From Paenibacillus xylanexedens (GTDB lineage: Bacteria; Bacillota; Bacilli; Paenibacillales; Paenibacillaceae): 64,000 nucleotides of DNA. The DNA is taken from contig NZ_VEBF01000002.1 of NCBI RefSeq assembly GCF_007676705.1, positions 930,001-994,000 on the forward strand. Direction: 5' to 3'. The position numbers and the translations under genes were made by a program. The notes under the pieces are model-generated. The model searched no databases. It saw only the letters and a program-made list of their open reading frames with translations, and was not told the DNA's origin. Shown in pieces: positions 1-8,804 of this stretch (position 1 is the stretch's first letter; each line of letters begins with the position of its first letter).

Positions 1-200
1 ACGGTGATAGGTTCCATGTTGCCAGCAATCGCTAACAGATCCAGCCCCTCATTTGTGCTATCGACTGTAGTCCGTTCATTGCTGTTCATATTGCTAGTCC
101 CCCTCATCTCTTTCATCTCACTCACGCTATCTAATTCACTTATCATATTCTTTTCATTCATTTCATTCGTTTGATCCATTCCAATATTGTTCTTCATCAT
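1..200 (-). CDS. 5' part of an unrecognised gene (truncated by the window edge)
   Basis: An open frame of 66 codons runs from an ATG at 200 off the left edge. A GGAGG site (213..209) lies 8 nt upstream. The first ~40 residues are polar and rich in Met, Asn, Glu and Ser, with many internal Met codons, so they look like a disordered leader; the frame then becomes more ordered (LDLLAIAGNMEP). A slightly earlier ATG at 205 hits a stop after two codons and is not used. A sigma-A type promoter sits just upstream. I do not recognise the family. The gene is monocistronic with respect to the MFS gene behind it, because a terminator separates them. Confidence 0.6.
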   Translation of the reverse strand, partial: MMKNNIGMDQTNEMNEKNMISELDSVSEMKEMRGTSNMNSNERTTVDSTNEGLDLLAIAGNMEPIT

Positions 201-277
201 TCCATTAACCTCCACTTTTCTGAATCCAGATCCCACTTCTTTGCCCTGAATCCTCACGGTTGGACATCCCGAGTGTC

Positions 278-306
278 ATTATAGGATATAGAGAAAATGA
301 AGTCTA
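278..306 (-). promoter_or_regulatory. sigma-A promoter of the truncated gene
   Basis: Read on the minus strand: TAGACT (306..301), a 17-nt spacer, then a perfect TATAAT (283..278). This gives a 5' untranslated region of roughly 70 nt before the ATG at 200. Confidence 0.6.
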
Positions 307-346
307 TCGGACCGATGACGCAGTGAAAAAACGACGCTGAACATAG

Positions 347-376
347 CAAAAAGAGGCATGAGCCCATGGTCATACC
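347..376 (-). terminator. intrinsic terminator after the MFS gene
   Basis: On the minus strand GGTATGA (376..370) pairs with TCATGCC (361..355), with one G-T wobble and an 8-nt loop. It is followed by a T-rich run (TCTTTTTG). It ends the minus-strand unit whose last gene stops at 468. Confidence 0.6.
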
Positions 377-467
377 CCTTCTTGTATCAACCTTATACCG
401 CTTGTCCAACCCGGCATTTCCGTAGGCAGGCAGACCCGTACAAAAGTTGCGTTGTATTTATTGACAA

Positions 468-1685
468 TTACTCGGCCAGTTCCTGACCCTTCGTTTCCCG
501 GCCCCAGAACAGCACAGCGGCTGCGCCAATGAGGATTGTCACGAAGAAAATCGTGAAAATCAGGCTGATTGCCACTTCGCGCTGAACCAGCATACCGACC
601 ATTAATGGTGCAAGTACGCCACCGATCCGGCCAACCGATGTAGCTAGACCAACACCTGTCGAACGAACAGATGTCGGGTACAATTCCGGGCTGTAGGCGT
701 ACAGACCACCCCAAGCTCCCAGATTGAAGAAAGAAAGACAGATCCCTGCGGTCAGGATCGTCGCTTCCGTTGTTGCCAGTCCGAACGCAATCGCACTGAA
801 TGCAGTCAAAGTAAGATACACAACAAGTACGAATTTGCGACCGTAACGTTCAATGAAGTACGCCGCGGTGAAGTAACCTGGCAACTGTGCGATCGTCATG
901 ATCAGCACGTATTGGAAGCTTTTAACCAACGTAAATCCTTTCGCCATCACAACCGAAGGTAGCCACAGGAACATACCATAATAAGAGAAAATGACGGTAA
1001 ACCACAAAATCCAGAGCATCAACGTTGTACGGCGATGTGGTGCGGACCAGACGGTAGCCACTTTCTCGCGGAACGTGATTTTATGAAGTTTTGTATGATT
1101 CTTGTACCGCGGTGGGTCCTGAATGGCACGACGCAGATACAGTGCATAGAACGCCGGAAGCGCACCAATGGCAAAGGCAATTCTCCATCCGTACTCCGGG
1201 ATGACAAAGTTGGCAATGAGCGCAGATACAATCCAGCCCCCTGCCCAGAAACTTTCCAATAATACAACGGCACGTCCCCGTTCCGCTGTAGGCATCGACT
1301 CCGATACCAGTGTAGACGCTACGGGCAGCTCCCCGCCAAGTCCAATACCCGCAACCAGTCGCAGTGCACACAATACGGCGAATCCAGTCGCCAGTGCAGA
1401 TAGGCCGCTTGCAATCGTGAAGATTAGCAAGGTCCACATCAATATTGCCTTCCGTCCAAATCGGTCCGCAAGTGCACCTGCAAGCAAAGCACCTAGCGCC
1501 ATACCGATGGAGTTAATACTCGTAAGCACGCCGACCTGTCCGGGACTGAGACTCCATTCCTTGGCGAGTGCAGCCACGATAAAGGAGATCATGCCGACTT
1601 CCATCGCATCAAACAGCCAGCTCATGCCAGCACTGAACAGCAGCTTGCGCTGCTTGGGATTCCGCAATACTTCCAGTTTGCTCAT
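468..1685 (-). CDS. niaP: MFS transporter, NiaP/YceI-like (niacin permease family)
   Basis: A 405-residue, 12-helix major facilitator protein. It shows the MFS loop-2/3 signature (GALADRFGRK) near residue 60 and its repeat in the second half (YFIERYGRK). Phrases such as GWLFDAM-type near the N-terminus, GIGLGGELPVASTLVSE, and YYGMFLWLPSVV match my memory of B. subtilis YceI/NiaP, a niacin uptake permease; the exact substrate is inference. ATG at 1685 has GGGAG 9 nt upstream; a GTG at 1688 in the same frame is an alternative start. It follows the ABC importer genes on the same strand after a 113-nt gap, so co-transcription is possible but not shown. Confidence 0.7.
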   Translation of the reverse strand: MSKLEVLRNPKQRKLLFSAGMSWLFDAMEVGMISFIVAALAKEWSLSPGQVGVLTSINSIGMALGALLAGALADRFGRKAILMWTLLIFTIASGLSALATGFAVLCALRLVAGIGLGGELPVASTLVSESMPTAERGRAVVLLESFWAGGWIVSALIANFVIPEYGWRIAFAIGALPAFYALYLRRAIQDPPRYKNHTKLHKITFREKVATVWSAPHRRTTLMLWILWFTVIFSYYGMFLWLPSVVMAKGFTLVKSFQYVLIMTIAQLPGYFTAAYFIERYGRKFVLVVYLTLTAFSAIAFGLATTEATILTAGICLSFFNLGAWGGLYAYSPELYPTSVRSTGVGLATSVGRIGGVLAPLMVGMLVQREVAISLIFTIFFVTILIGAAAVLFWGRETKGQELAE

Positions 1686-1798
1686 CACTTATAGCTCCCT
1701 TGATCTCTATGTAGTCATTCTGACACTAAATCATTATTATGCAGAATGCTCCAGAAATCAATGCAAAATAAGCTTTTCCTTCCGATTTCTGCGATAGC

Positions 1799-2614
1799 TT
1801 ACCCCTTGAGTGAACCCGCTGTCAGACCTGCAACAAAGTAACGCTGGAGTATAAGGAACAGCGCGATCATCGGAATGGCTGTTACCAGCACACCCGTAAG
1901 CATCATCGGATAGTTCGTCACGTATTCTCCGCGGAACTGCATAAGCGCGAGCGGTAACGTTAGCTTGGACTTACTGCTGAGCATCAGCATCGGAATAAGT
2001 AAGTCATTCCAGACCATGACGAGCAGGAACGTAGCCGTTGCCGCCAGCGAAGGTGCAGCCAGTGGCAGTGCAATCCGCGTATAGAGTCTCCATTCACTTG
2101 CTCCATCCATACTGCCCGCTTCCAGAATCTCCGAATTGAGCATGCGCATGAAGCCTGTCAGCATAAATACAGAGACAGGCATGAGCATCGCAGCGGATAC
2201 GACAATCAATCCCGTGAGACTGTCCGACCATCCAAGTGTACGCGTGAGGGAATAGATCGGCAGCATACTCACCTGGGAAGGAACGATCAGACCGGCTACG
2301 AACAGAGCAAACACGATTTTGCCTACGCTGCCACCCCAGCGGACAATGGCATAAGCAATCATGCTGCTCAGTAATAACTCAATTGCAACCGTACCCAGCG
2401 TCACAACCAGACTGTTCCCGAAATATTGCCACATCGGCTGATTACGGAACATGCCAGTGATGTTATCCCACGTAAACGGGTCCGGCCAGCTGAACGGACT
2501 GGTGAAGAAGTTGCTGCTTGTTTTGAACGAGGATACGAACACAAAGTACAGCGGCACAAGGATCAGCAGCGCGTACACCAATAAGATCAGGCGATTGAAC
2601 CATTTTAAAAACAT
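1799..2614 (-). CDS. ABC sugar-type permease, MalG-like (CUT1)
   Basis: A 271-residue inner-membrane permease with about six helices. It has the CUT1 EAA loop (EAGSMDGASEWRLYTRIALP, residues ~165-185), which docks the ATPase, and the usual C-terminal ending FVAGLTAGSLKG. It is the last gene of an SBP-MalF-MalG trio, 49 nt after the MalF-like gene. No ATPase is encoded nearby; in Firmicutes such importers commonly share an MsmX-type ATPase encoded elsewhere (family knowledge). The substrate is unknown. Confidence 0.88.
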   Translation of the reverse strand: MFLKWFNRLILLVYALLILVPLYFVFVSSFKTSSNFFTSPFSWPDPFTWDNITGMFRNQPMWQYFGNSLVVTLGTVAIELLLSSMIAYAIVRWGGSVGKIVFALFVAGLIVPSQVSMLPIYSLTRTLGWSDSLTGLIVVSAAMLMPVSVFMLTGFMRMLNSEILEAGSMDGASEWRLYTRIALPLAAPSLAATATFLLVMVWNDLLIPMLMLSSKSKLTLPLALMQFRGEYVTNYPMMLTGVLVTAIPMIALFLILQRYFVAGLTAGSLKG

Positions 2615-2663
2615 GTGAACTCCCTTCTGCCTCGGTTGCAGGATGAATGCTCCAACATCAACC

Positions 2664-3536
2664 TCAATAGCTTACCCGGTCAGCGCGTAGTGCCTTGAAC
2701 TGCAATAACGTCAAGAGCGCGAGCAACACCAGGAAGATCATGGAACCGGCAGAAGCCAGACCAAATGAATAGCTGCCAAAGGCGGTATGATAGATATATG
2801 TTGTCAAAATTTCAGTTGCATAGTTCGGGCCTCCGTCCGTCATTGTGAAAATGAGGTCAAATGCCTTGAACGACTGAATGGTCGTATAAGCCACAACAAT
2901 CGTTGCCGAAGGTGCCAGCAGCGGCCAGGTCACGGTACGGAATACCTGCCATTTACTGCCGCCATCCATACGAGCCGCTTCATACAGTTCTGCCGGAATC
3001 CCTTGCAGACCCGCGATAAATACAATCATCATCTGGCCAGCATGGGCCCAGACTTGCACCGCAGCGATGGAATAGATGGCGATCTTGGGATCACCAATCC
3101 AGTTACGGGCGATGCTGCTCATCCCCGCTTCATTCAGTCCATAGTTGATTAGTCCGATAGATGGATCATACATAAATGCCCAGATCAATCCGACCGATAC
3201 GGAGGACAGAATCGCAGGCAGGAAATACAATGCCCGAAGCACAATGCGTGTCTTGGTATTGCGTACCAGAAGCAGGGCCAGGACAAGTGAAATAAAGGTT
3301 TGTGCAATAACAACCGTTAACATGAACTCCACGTTGTTGCCAAAGGCTTTGCGGAATACGATGCTGCTGAGACTGTCCTTGTAATTATCCAGCCCTACAA
3401 ATGCATACGACGGGGATACCCCATCCCAATCCGTAAAGGAGTAGAACAGCCCCGTCAATGTAGGAAATACGAACAATCCAACGTACAGCAGCAACCCGGG
3501 GATCAGAAACAGGGATAGCTGAAGACGGTTTTTCAT
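2664..3536 (-). CDS. ABC sugar-type permease, MalF-like (CUT1)
   Basis: A 290-residue permease with an N-terminal helix (LFLIPGLLLYVGLFVFPTL), further helices, and the EAA loop (EAARMDGGSKWQVFRTVTWP). It begins 3 nt after the stop of the solute-binding gene, so the two are translated as one unit. It pairs with the MalG-like protein to form the translocation channel. Confidence 0.88.
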   Translation of the reverse strand: MKNRLQLSLFLIPGLLLYVGLFVFPTLTGLFYSFTDWDGVSPSYAFVGLDNYKDSLSSIVFRKAFGNNVEFMLTVVIAQTFISLVLALLLVRNTKTRIVLRALYFLPAILSSVSVGLIWAFMYDPSIGLINYGLNEAGMSSIARNWIGDPKIAIYSIAAVQVWAHAGQMMIVFIAGLQGIPAELYEAARMDGGSKWQVFRTVTWPLLAPSATIVVAYTTIQSFKAFDLIFTMTDGGPNYATEILTTYIYHTAFGSYSFGLASAGSMIFLVLLALLTLLQFKALRADRVSY

Positions 3537-3539
3537 CGT

Positions 3540-4814
3540 TTATTTCCCGATATGCTGATCAATGATCGCTTGTGCCTGCTGTGCTGCTTCTTCTGGAGAA
3601 GTACCGCTCAGCACGGCCTGAATGGAGTTGGTTACGGCTTTTTGATTGTCTCCGTTCAGGATGGTGAACCGTGGCTGGAACACGGTTTTTTTGCTTGCCC
3701 AATCTCCCGCTACCTGAAGCTCAGGTGTATCATACTTCACATCATTTACCGTTACATTCTGTCCCGTCTGGTTGGCGTATTCGCCAGCCACTTCCGGATT
3801 GCTTAGGAATTCGATGAACTTCTTCGCTTCTTCCGGATGTTTCGACTTGCTGTTCACCGCGAGCATGAATGTCGTCGTATGAACCCCTTCATACTTCGTT
3901 TGATCTGCACTTACGGTAATCGGTGCAAGCAGTTTTTGCTCCAAGTTCGGATTTTGCTGTTTGTTCTGAGCCAATTGATACGATCCGCTTGCCAGCATCG
4001 CTGCTTTCTCTTGAATAAACAGCGCTCCAGCCGCAGGGTCCTTCGTGCCCAATGCATCCTGCTGGAAGTAACCTTTATCGTTCAGTTCCTTGAATTGAGT
4101 CAATGTTTTCACCCAAAACTCATCTGTCAGTTTGGCTTCGCCCGCTTCTACTTTGGTAAAAATGTCGTCACTCGGTGCATTGTTCATCACCATCGTGTTC
4201 ATGAATTGCCCTGGACCAATGTCCGCTCCGGCAAAGGCAATCGGAATGATGCCATTGTCTTTCAGCTTCTGGCAAAGTGCCAGGAAGCCTTCCCAATCGG
4301 TTGGTGGCGTCAAGCCGTATTGTTCAAACAGTTTCACATTATAGATTGGATCGTTATATACGAGTTGGTACGGAATTGCATATTGTTTGCCATCGTGCTG
4401 TCCTGATTCAATCAGCTTCGAATTGTAGGCCGACAGGAACGATGATCCGGTCAGATCCGTGAACAATCCGGCTTTGGTGAAAGCCTCGAACTGTGCACCC
4501 GGGAAGGATGCAAATACATCCCCTACCGAACCGTCACTGATTTTAGATTGAACGGTGGATTGGTATTGATCGGAGGGCAGCGTCTGCATCTCCACTTTGA
4601 TGTTCGGGTTTGCTGTTTCAAATGCGTCAATGCTCTTATTCAGTGCTTCCACATCTTCTCCACGCCAGTGCATGAAGCTGAGGGTCACTTTGCCTGAACC
4701 TGAGGAGCCGTTCTCTCCAGATGACGCGTTATCCCCACCGCCGCAAGCTGACAGCAGGATGGACATAACCAGCATACTGACGAGAGGCAGGATTAATTTT
4801 TTATTTTTTTTCAT
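3540..4814 (-). CDS. extracellular solute-binding lipoprotein, family 1
   Basis: A 424-residue ligand-binding protein of a CUT1 importer. The N-terminus is a lipoprotein signal (KKNKK, hydrophobic stretch, LSAC with the lipidated Cys at residue 24) followed by a Gly/Ser-rich spacer. The body starts TLSFMHWRGED and has the usual family-1 phrases (QYAIPYQLVYNDPIYN, EKAAMLASGSYQ). The start ATG has a GGAGG-type site (AGGAGGTCACC region) just upstream. A copy of a dispersed palindromic repeat lies between this gene and the upstream monooxygenase gene. The ligand cannot be read from the sequence. Confidence 0.9.
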   Translation of the reverse strand: MKKNKKLILPLVSMLVMSILLSACGGGDNASSGENGSSGSGKVTLSFMHWRGEDVEALNKSIDAFETANPNIKVEMQTLPSDQYQSTVQSKISDGSVGDVFASFPGAQFEAFTKAGLFTDLTGSSFLSAYNSKLIESGQHDGKQYAIPYQLVYNDPIYNVKLFEQYGLTPPTDWEGFLALCQKLKDNGIIPIAFAGADIGPGQFMNTMVMNNAPSDDIFTKVEAGEAKLTDEFWVKTLTQFKELNDKGYFQQDALGTKDPAAGALFIQEKAAMLASGSYQLAQNKQQNPNLEQKLLAPITVSADQTKYEGVHTTTFMLAVNSKSKHPEEAKKFIEFLSNPEVAGEYANQTGQNVTVNDVKYDTPELQVAGDWASKKTVFQPRFTILNGDNQKAVTNSIQAVLSGTSPEEAAQQAQAIIDQHIGK

Positions 4815-4860
4815 GAAAAGGTGACCTCCTGAGGATGATTAATGTAAGTTGCATGAATGT

Positions 4861-5014
4861 TTTTACACTGGGCACTCCGAGTGCAGTACCATCTTCCGAT
4901 CGCTGTTATCCCCGGATTTCTTTGAATCATTTCTTTCAATGGTTAAAATCCGGGGATAAAGGCGAGCGCTCCGCTTCTTCAGATCGGTTCTGCCCTCTCC
5001 GTTAAAGTGTAAAA
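4861..5014 (+). repeat. dispersed palindromic element, copy A (short form)
   Basis: A 154-bp element bounded by TTTTACAC (4861-4868) and its inverse GTGTAAAA (5007-5014). Inside, TTATCCCCGGATTT (4906-4919) pairs perfectly with AAATCCGGGGATAA (4946-4959) over 14 bp with a 26-nt loop. Shared blocks include GATCGCTGTTATC, CGCTTCTTCAG and CCTCTCCGTTA. Three related copies occur in this window. It is non-coding and sits between two minus-strand genes. Confidence 0.8.
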
Positions 5015-5028
5015 AAAGGGGCACTTAC

Positions 5029-6231
5029 TTAGTTGTTAGTAACTGAATGCTGCTTCTGTCTTGTTTTCCATTGCTCACGAATGATCGGCATCACGGTGCG
5101 GCCGAAGATTTCGGCTTCTTCCAGATGCGGGTAACCGGACAGAATGAAAGTCGTAACGCCGAGATCTCCATATTCCATCAATCGTTCGGCGACCTGTTCA
5201 GCTGTACCTACAATGAGGATCGCACCGCCGGAACGTACAACGGACAAGCCTGTCCACAGGTTGGGACCTACGACAAACTGCTGCTTCTCGGACAGTTCCC
5301 GTAGCTCGTTCTGTCTTCGTTGGTTGGTTGCATCCGTCTCCGCAAAAGCAGCTTTGGCTTTCTCGATGGCTTCTGGTGGTACTTTGCTAATAATCTCCCA
5401 CGCTGCTGCCCATGCTTCTTCCTCGGTATCCCGAATGAGCACCTGGGCACGCATGCCGTAACGCAGCTGACGATCTTGTCCCGTTTCCTCTTTCACCTGC
5501 TGACGAATGACCTCAATCTCTTCGATCTGCTCCTGAATCCAGTCATGGGGCTCGCCCCACATGAGGAACGTATCCGCATGTTCAACGGCGACCTTTTTGG
5601 CAATCGGTGAACTTCCTCCCAGATAGAATGGTGGATGCGGGTTTTGCACCGTCTCCGGCATGCCTACCGGTCCTTTGAAGTTGTAATACTGGCCGTTGAA
5701 TTCAGGATTGGGATCGCTGGGTGCATCTGCGCTAGAGTTCGGACCACTTCCTGCGAACTCCGTCAGATTCAGTCCCGTCGATTGGGTCCATGAACGCTTC
5801 ATAACTTCCATATACTCGCTCGCCCGCACATACCGCTCATCATGCGCATGTGCCAGTGGATCGCCGAGTTCCTCCAGATCTCGAACAGAACTGCCTGTAA
5901 CGACATTGATCATGGCGCGACCGCCTGAGAGCTGATCCAGTGCCGCTCCCATTCGTGCAGCGAGTACAGGTGTAACCAAACCCGGGCGAATGGCGACAAG
6001 GGGACGCAATGTCTTCGTGTGACTCATCACAGCTGAGCCGACCACCCATGCGTCCAGACAGGCTCCCCCTGTCGGAATCAGTACAAATTCGAATCCTGCC
6101 TTCTCCGCCGTCTGTGCCACATCGATCAGATAATCCAGACTCGGCTCCCGCTCCGGGGCAACCCCTACATACTTACCGTCCCCTGCTGTAGGCAAAAACC
6201 ATCCAAACTTCATTTCTTCCTGTTCGCTCAC
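5029..6231 (-). CDS. ssuD: LLM-class flavin-dependent monooxygenase, SsuD-like
   Basis: A ~400-residue bacterial-luciferase-like monooxygenase close to alkanesulfonate monooxygenase SsuD, which uses reduced FMN and oxygen to release sulfite from sulfonates. Diagnostic stretches are KFGWFLPTAGDGKY at the start of the barrel, LIPTGGACLDAWV (the Cys matching SsuD Cys54), RPGLVTPVLAARM, MINVVTG and YLGGSSPIAKKVA. GTG at 6231 has AGAAGGGA about 9 nt upstream; the longer TTG frame at 6240 overlaps that site, and ATG at 6213 would be a third choice. No flavin reductase gene is visible here. It lies immediately upstream of a sugar-type ABC importer and is divergent from an AraC regulator, so its real substrate may be a sulfonated compound brought in by that importer (inference). 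Confidence 0.82.
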   Translation of the reverse strand: MSEQEEMKFGWFLPTAGDGKYVGVAPEREPSLDYLIDVAQTAEKAGFEFVLIPTGGACLDAWVVGSAVMSHTKTLRPLVAIRPGLVTPVLAARMGAALDQLSGGRAMINVVTGSSVRDLEELGDPLAHAHDERYVRASEYMEVMKRSWTQSTGLNLTEFAGSGPNSSADAPSDPNPEFNGQYYNFKGPVGMPETVQNPHPPFYLGGSSPIAKKVAVEHADTFLMWGEPHDWIQEQIEEIEVIRQQVKEETGQDRQLRYGMRAQVLIRDTEEEAWAAAWEIISKVPPEAIEKAKAAFAETDATNQRRQNELRELSEKQQFVVGPNLWTGLSVVRSGGAILIVGTAEQVAERLMEYGDLGVTTFILSGYPHLEEAEIFGRTVMPIIREQWKTRQKQHSVTNN

Positions 6232-6278
6232 AAAATTCAATCCCTTCTATGAATAAATAAAGTCTCATATTGAAAATA

Positions 6279-6488
6279 AAGTCACTGTTCTGGCAACTTG
6301 GCCGTTTCGGTTACGAATCGTTCTTACGATCACTGTTATCTCCAGATTTTTTGATTCCCTTTTCTAAGGGAAAATCCGGAGATAGCTTATGCTTCCGATG
6401 TAGCTTTCTTTCAGAAAGCTTTCAGGTGAACACTACGTTTCTTCAGAATCGATTTCGTCCCCTCCACTACGTTTGCACTTGTTTAAAA
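6279..6488 (+). repeat. dispersed palindromic element, copy B (long form, diverged)
   Basis: Best-conserved core: TATCTCCAGATTTT (6337-6350) pairs with AAAATCCGGAGATA (6371-6384), 13 of 14 positions. A second hairpin AGCTTTCT (6402-6409) / AGAAAGCT (6413-6420) marks the long form, also present in copy C. The outer ends are degraded and the limits given are approximate. Confidence 0.6.
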
Positions 6489-6672
6489 CTTCTTTTCAAA
6501 GTGTGCCTAATTTCTAATTCATCTTAATAATAAACATCCAAATGCCGATTAATTAACTTGGTTTAATAGGTATGGACATCATATCAATTGATTTGTCTGT
6601 GAGCAATGTCATTTCGCGGCAATTTTATTTTGTCATTTTGTGGTCTTTTCTCAGATTTAGGTCTTCCTGATC

Positions 6673-6749
6673 TTGAATATATATAAAACCCACCTGTATA
6701 ATAGGTTATAAGCGAAACTTTTAGATCGTATCTACGATACTTATATAAT
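6673..6749 (+). promoter_or_regulatory. promoter region and small palindrome of the AraC gene
   Basis: TTGAAT (6673-6678), an 18-nt spacer and TATAAT (6697-6702) form a good sigma-A promoter. Downstream, ATCGTA (6725-6730) and TACGAT (6733-6738) form a short inverted repeat, just before a second TATAAT (6744-6749). The palindrome is placed to act on the AraC mRNA start, perhaps autoregulation (inference). Confidence 0.5.
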
Positions 6750-6764
6750 AAAGAGGTGTTCCTG

Positions 6765-7637
6765 ATGACCGAGAGCATGAAGGAGGACCACCATGAGTTT
6801 TTGGAACTTATTTTCTTCACGCCATCTGAATTCGAGAAAGCTGGTGGCGCCTGGCCGATTCGCATCGGACGAAATATAGCCAAGACCAACTACCATATTG
6901 GCCCGCGTACTACGCCTTATCATTATTTGTTATTTGTGCTGGAGGGGGAAGGTACATTCATACAAAACGGACAGCGTCATGCCCTTCGAGCCAGGGATGC
7001 ATTCTGTCTGTTTCCACATGTTCCCCATGAGTACTGGACTGATTCAGAGAACACGTTGCAGAAAATATTTATTGCATTTGACGGTGCACATGCAGCCGAA
7101 CTGCTGTCTCGAATTGGACTTACACCCGACTCACCGTACCGTTCAGGTGTACTGACCCCCGAGACTGCAAGCGCCATGCGCTCATTCATGGAGGATGTTC
7201 GCAAACCTCAGGATGGAGCGAGCGATCTGGGACGACTCACCCGGTTTCTAAACCTCTTTGACCGGATAGCCCGTTCCCCCGCAACCAAAGGATTGCAACC
7301 GGATTCAACCACGCCTTGGCTTCAGAAAGGCAAGGATTACATGGACATTCATTTTGCAGGCGGCATCTCCGTGGAAGGTGTGTCCGCTCATGCTGGTGTA
7401 GATCGAACCCATTTTGCCAAACAGTTCCGCAAAGCGTATGGTCTGTCTCCCGTGCAATATATCCAACAATTAAAAATGAATCAGGCCAAACGCCTGCTGG
7501 TGCAGACTCAGCTAAGCTTAACAGAGGTCGCTCATTCCGTAGGTTACCCGGACTTGTTTTCCTTCTCCAAAGCATTTAAAAAGCACGTTGGTCTGCCTCC
7601 CAATCGCTATCGCACAGCAGAGAGTACTAAAGAGTAA
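6765..7637 (+). CDS. AraC-family transcriptional regulator with cupin sensor domain
   Basis: A ~290-residue regulator. The N-terminal half is a cupin-like sensor fold (YHYLLFVLEGEGTFIQNGQRHALRARDAFCLFPHVPH), and the C-terminal ~100 residues are a double helix-turn-helix (GVDRTHFAKQFRKAYGLSP, then VAHSVGYPDLFSFSKAFKKHVGLPPNRYR). ATG at 6765 is 6 nt after GAGGTG; an in-frame GTG at 6756 overlaps the Shine-Dalgarno and is less likely. It is divergent from the monooxygenase/ABC unit, the usual layout for an activator of that unit (inference). Confidence 0.85.
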   Translation: MTESMKEDHHEFLELIFFTPSEFEKAGGAWPIRIGRNIAKTNYHIGPRTTPYHYLLFVLEGEGTFIQNGQRHALRARDAFCLFPHVPHEYWTDSENTLQKIFIAFDGAHAAELLSRIGLTPDSPYRSGVLTPETASAMRSFMEDVRKPQDGASDLGRLTRFLNLFDRIARSPATKGLQPDSTTPWLQKGKDYMDIHFAGGISVEGVSAHAGVDRTHFAKQFRKAYGLSPVQYIQQLKMNQAKRLLVQTQLSLTEVAHSVGYPDLFSFSKAFKKHVGLPPNRYRTAESTKE

Positions 7638-7774
7638 AGGAGCGGCCTTTCGCTTCCCAGCCTATGATCCATATCTCGGGCACGCTGCCGCCTCTATAGA
7701 ATTGCAGTGAACTCCTGAGTTTCATATCCTGCACATCATAGTGCTGCAAAACCATTACGAAATCTACCACCAAA

Positions 7775-7812
7775 AAAGGCAAGCCCCTTCAACCCGGGAC
7801 TTGCCTTCTTTC
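7775..7812. terminator. bidirectional terminator between convergent genes
   Basis: AAGGCAAG (7776-7783) pairs with CTTGCCTT (7800-7807). On the minus strand the stem is followed by TTTTTT; on the plus strand by CTTTC. It separates the AraC gene from the converging exopolysaccharide operon and ends the latter. Confidence 0.75.
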
Positions 7813-7872
7813 TATACTATAGTCTTGACTACACGTACCTGAAACTAGGAACTTTTTTACGTTGACCTAACG

Positions 7873-8796
7873 CTATTCCTTCTCCTCATTCTTGCGCGCA
7901 AGCGGAATACCGTTCTCCTTCGCATACCATGCTTCATAATGATGCACAGCTACACCTGCAAATGAAGAATGAGAGGTACCCAGATCGAACACCTTCGCCA
8001 TTTCTTCATTCATATTGCTAACCGGTTTACGGAAAAAGGTCAGGTGATCCCCCTCGTGTGTGTCCGCGAGCTCCGCTCCAATCCAGACCTTCTTACCGAG
8101 ATCATCTGCTTCGTCCAGCTCTTCCTTGGACAGATCATACATCTGCTGCCCACTGTCCCGGTAAGCCATAATTGCCACCGCATCGAAGTGGGAGATCACC
8201 CAGCGACTGAATGTACCATCACCCTCAGCCGACTGACGGGCATCAAGCCAGAACGGAATGGCAGCACTCATATACAGTCCGGCATCCTCTCCTGCTTTTG
8301 TCCAGGACTTCATGTTGTTCTGCCACTCTGCAATGACGCTGCTCTCCTCGTTCTCCCATCGCTTCAGCTGATAAGGCTCTACATCCAGTTGAATGCCTTG
8401 GAAGCGTTCATTCTTGCTGGAAACTTCATTGTATGCTCGTACTCGCTCAATAAAAGCAAGCCCTTCATCCCGTTTCTCCTCATAGGCCCAGTCAGCATGA
8501 CCGTTAAGTCCATGCACTTCAATCTCAGCCTGCCGGGCAGCCGCAATGAATTTGCGGTATGTTGCGTCAGGCACCTCATCCTGGATTTGCAGGAAGATGG
8601 TATCCACACCCTGTTCCTTGGAAAAGGCGATAATCTCCGGCGTCTGCTCTGCAATAATGGACGCGTCCCACAGCCAGGTCGCTTTGTGTTCCTCCGTCGA
8701 GAACCATTTGAACATCCAGGACAGAAGCAGCAGGCACAACACCACAGCCAGAATGGCCCATTTCGCCCTACCCACCAGCTTGCCCCGTTGCCTCAT
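7873..8796 (-). CDS. membrane-anchored TIM-barrel-like protein of the exopolysaccharide operon
   Basis: 307 residues. A basic N-terminus and one membrane helix (WAILAVVLCLLLLSWMF, residues ~13-29) anchor an extracytoplasmic domain. The domain alternates beta strands and helices in the manner of a (beta/alpha)8 barrel: TWLWDASII, GVDTIFLQIQDEV, IEVHGLNGHADW, FQGIQLDVEPY, LYMSAAIPFW, FDAVAIMAYRD, VWIGAELAD. LDVEPY at the fifth strand resembles the acidic motif of glycosidase-like barrels. I do not recognise a named family. It starts 8 nt after the dehydrogenase gene stops, and is the last gene of the operon; a role in trimming or modifying the polymer outside the membrane is inference. Confidence 0.7.
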   Translation of the reverse strand: MRQRGKLVGRAKWAILAVVLCLLLLSWMFKWFSTEEHKATWLWDASIIAEQTPEIIAFSKEQGVDTIFLQIQDEVPDATYRKFIAAARQAEIEVHGLNGHADWAYEEKRDEGLAFIERVRAYNEVSSKNERFQGIQLDVEPYQLKRWENEESSVIAEWQNNMKSWTKAGEDAGLYMSAAIPFWLDARQSAEGDGTFSRWVISHFDAVAIMAYRDSGQQMYDLSKEELDEADDLGKKVWIGAELADTHEGDHLTFFRKPVSNMNEEMAKVFDLGTSHSSFAGVAVHHYEAWYAKENGIPLARKNEEKE

Positions 8797-8804
8797 ATAT
8801 TTCC

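Larger units (their letters stand above)
6232..6764. other. 533-bp intergenic region between monooxygenase gene and AraC gene
   Basis: Holds divergent copy B of the palindromic repeat (about 6279-6488), an AT-rich stretch, and the AraC-side promoter with a small inverted repeat. I see no coding frame. The promoter of the minus-strand monooxygenase unit must also lie here, but I find no convincing sigma-A match for it; an activator-dependent promoter is possible. Confidence 0.7.

Noticed and set aside
1168..1797. 209-codon plus-strand frame
   Set aside because: Antisense to the MFS gene; Ser/Pro/Ala-rich shadow composition.
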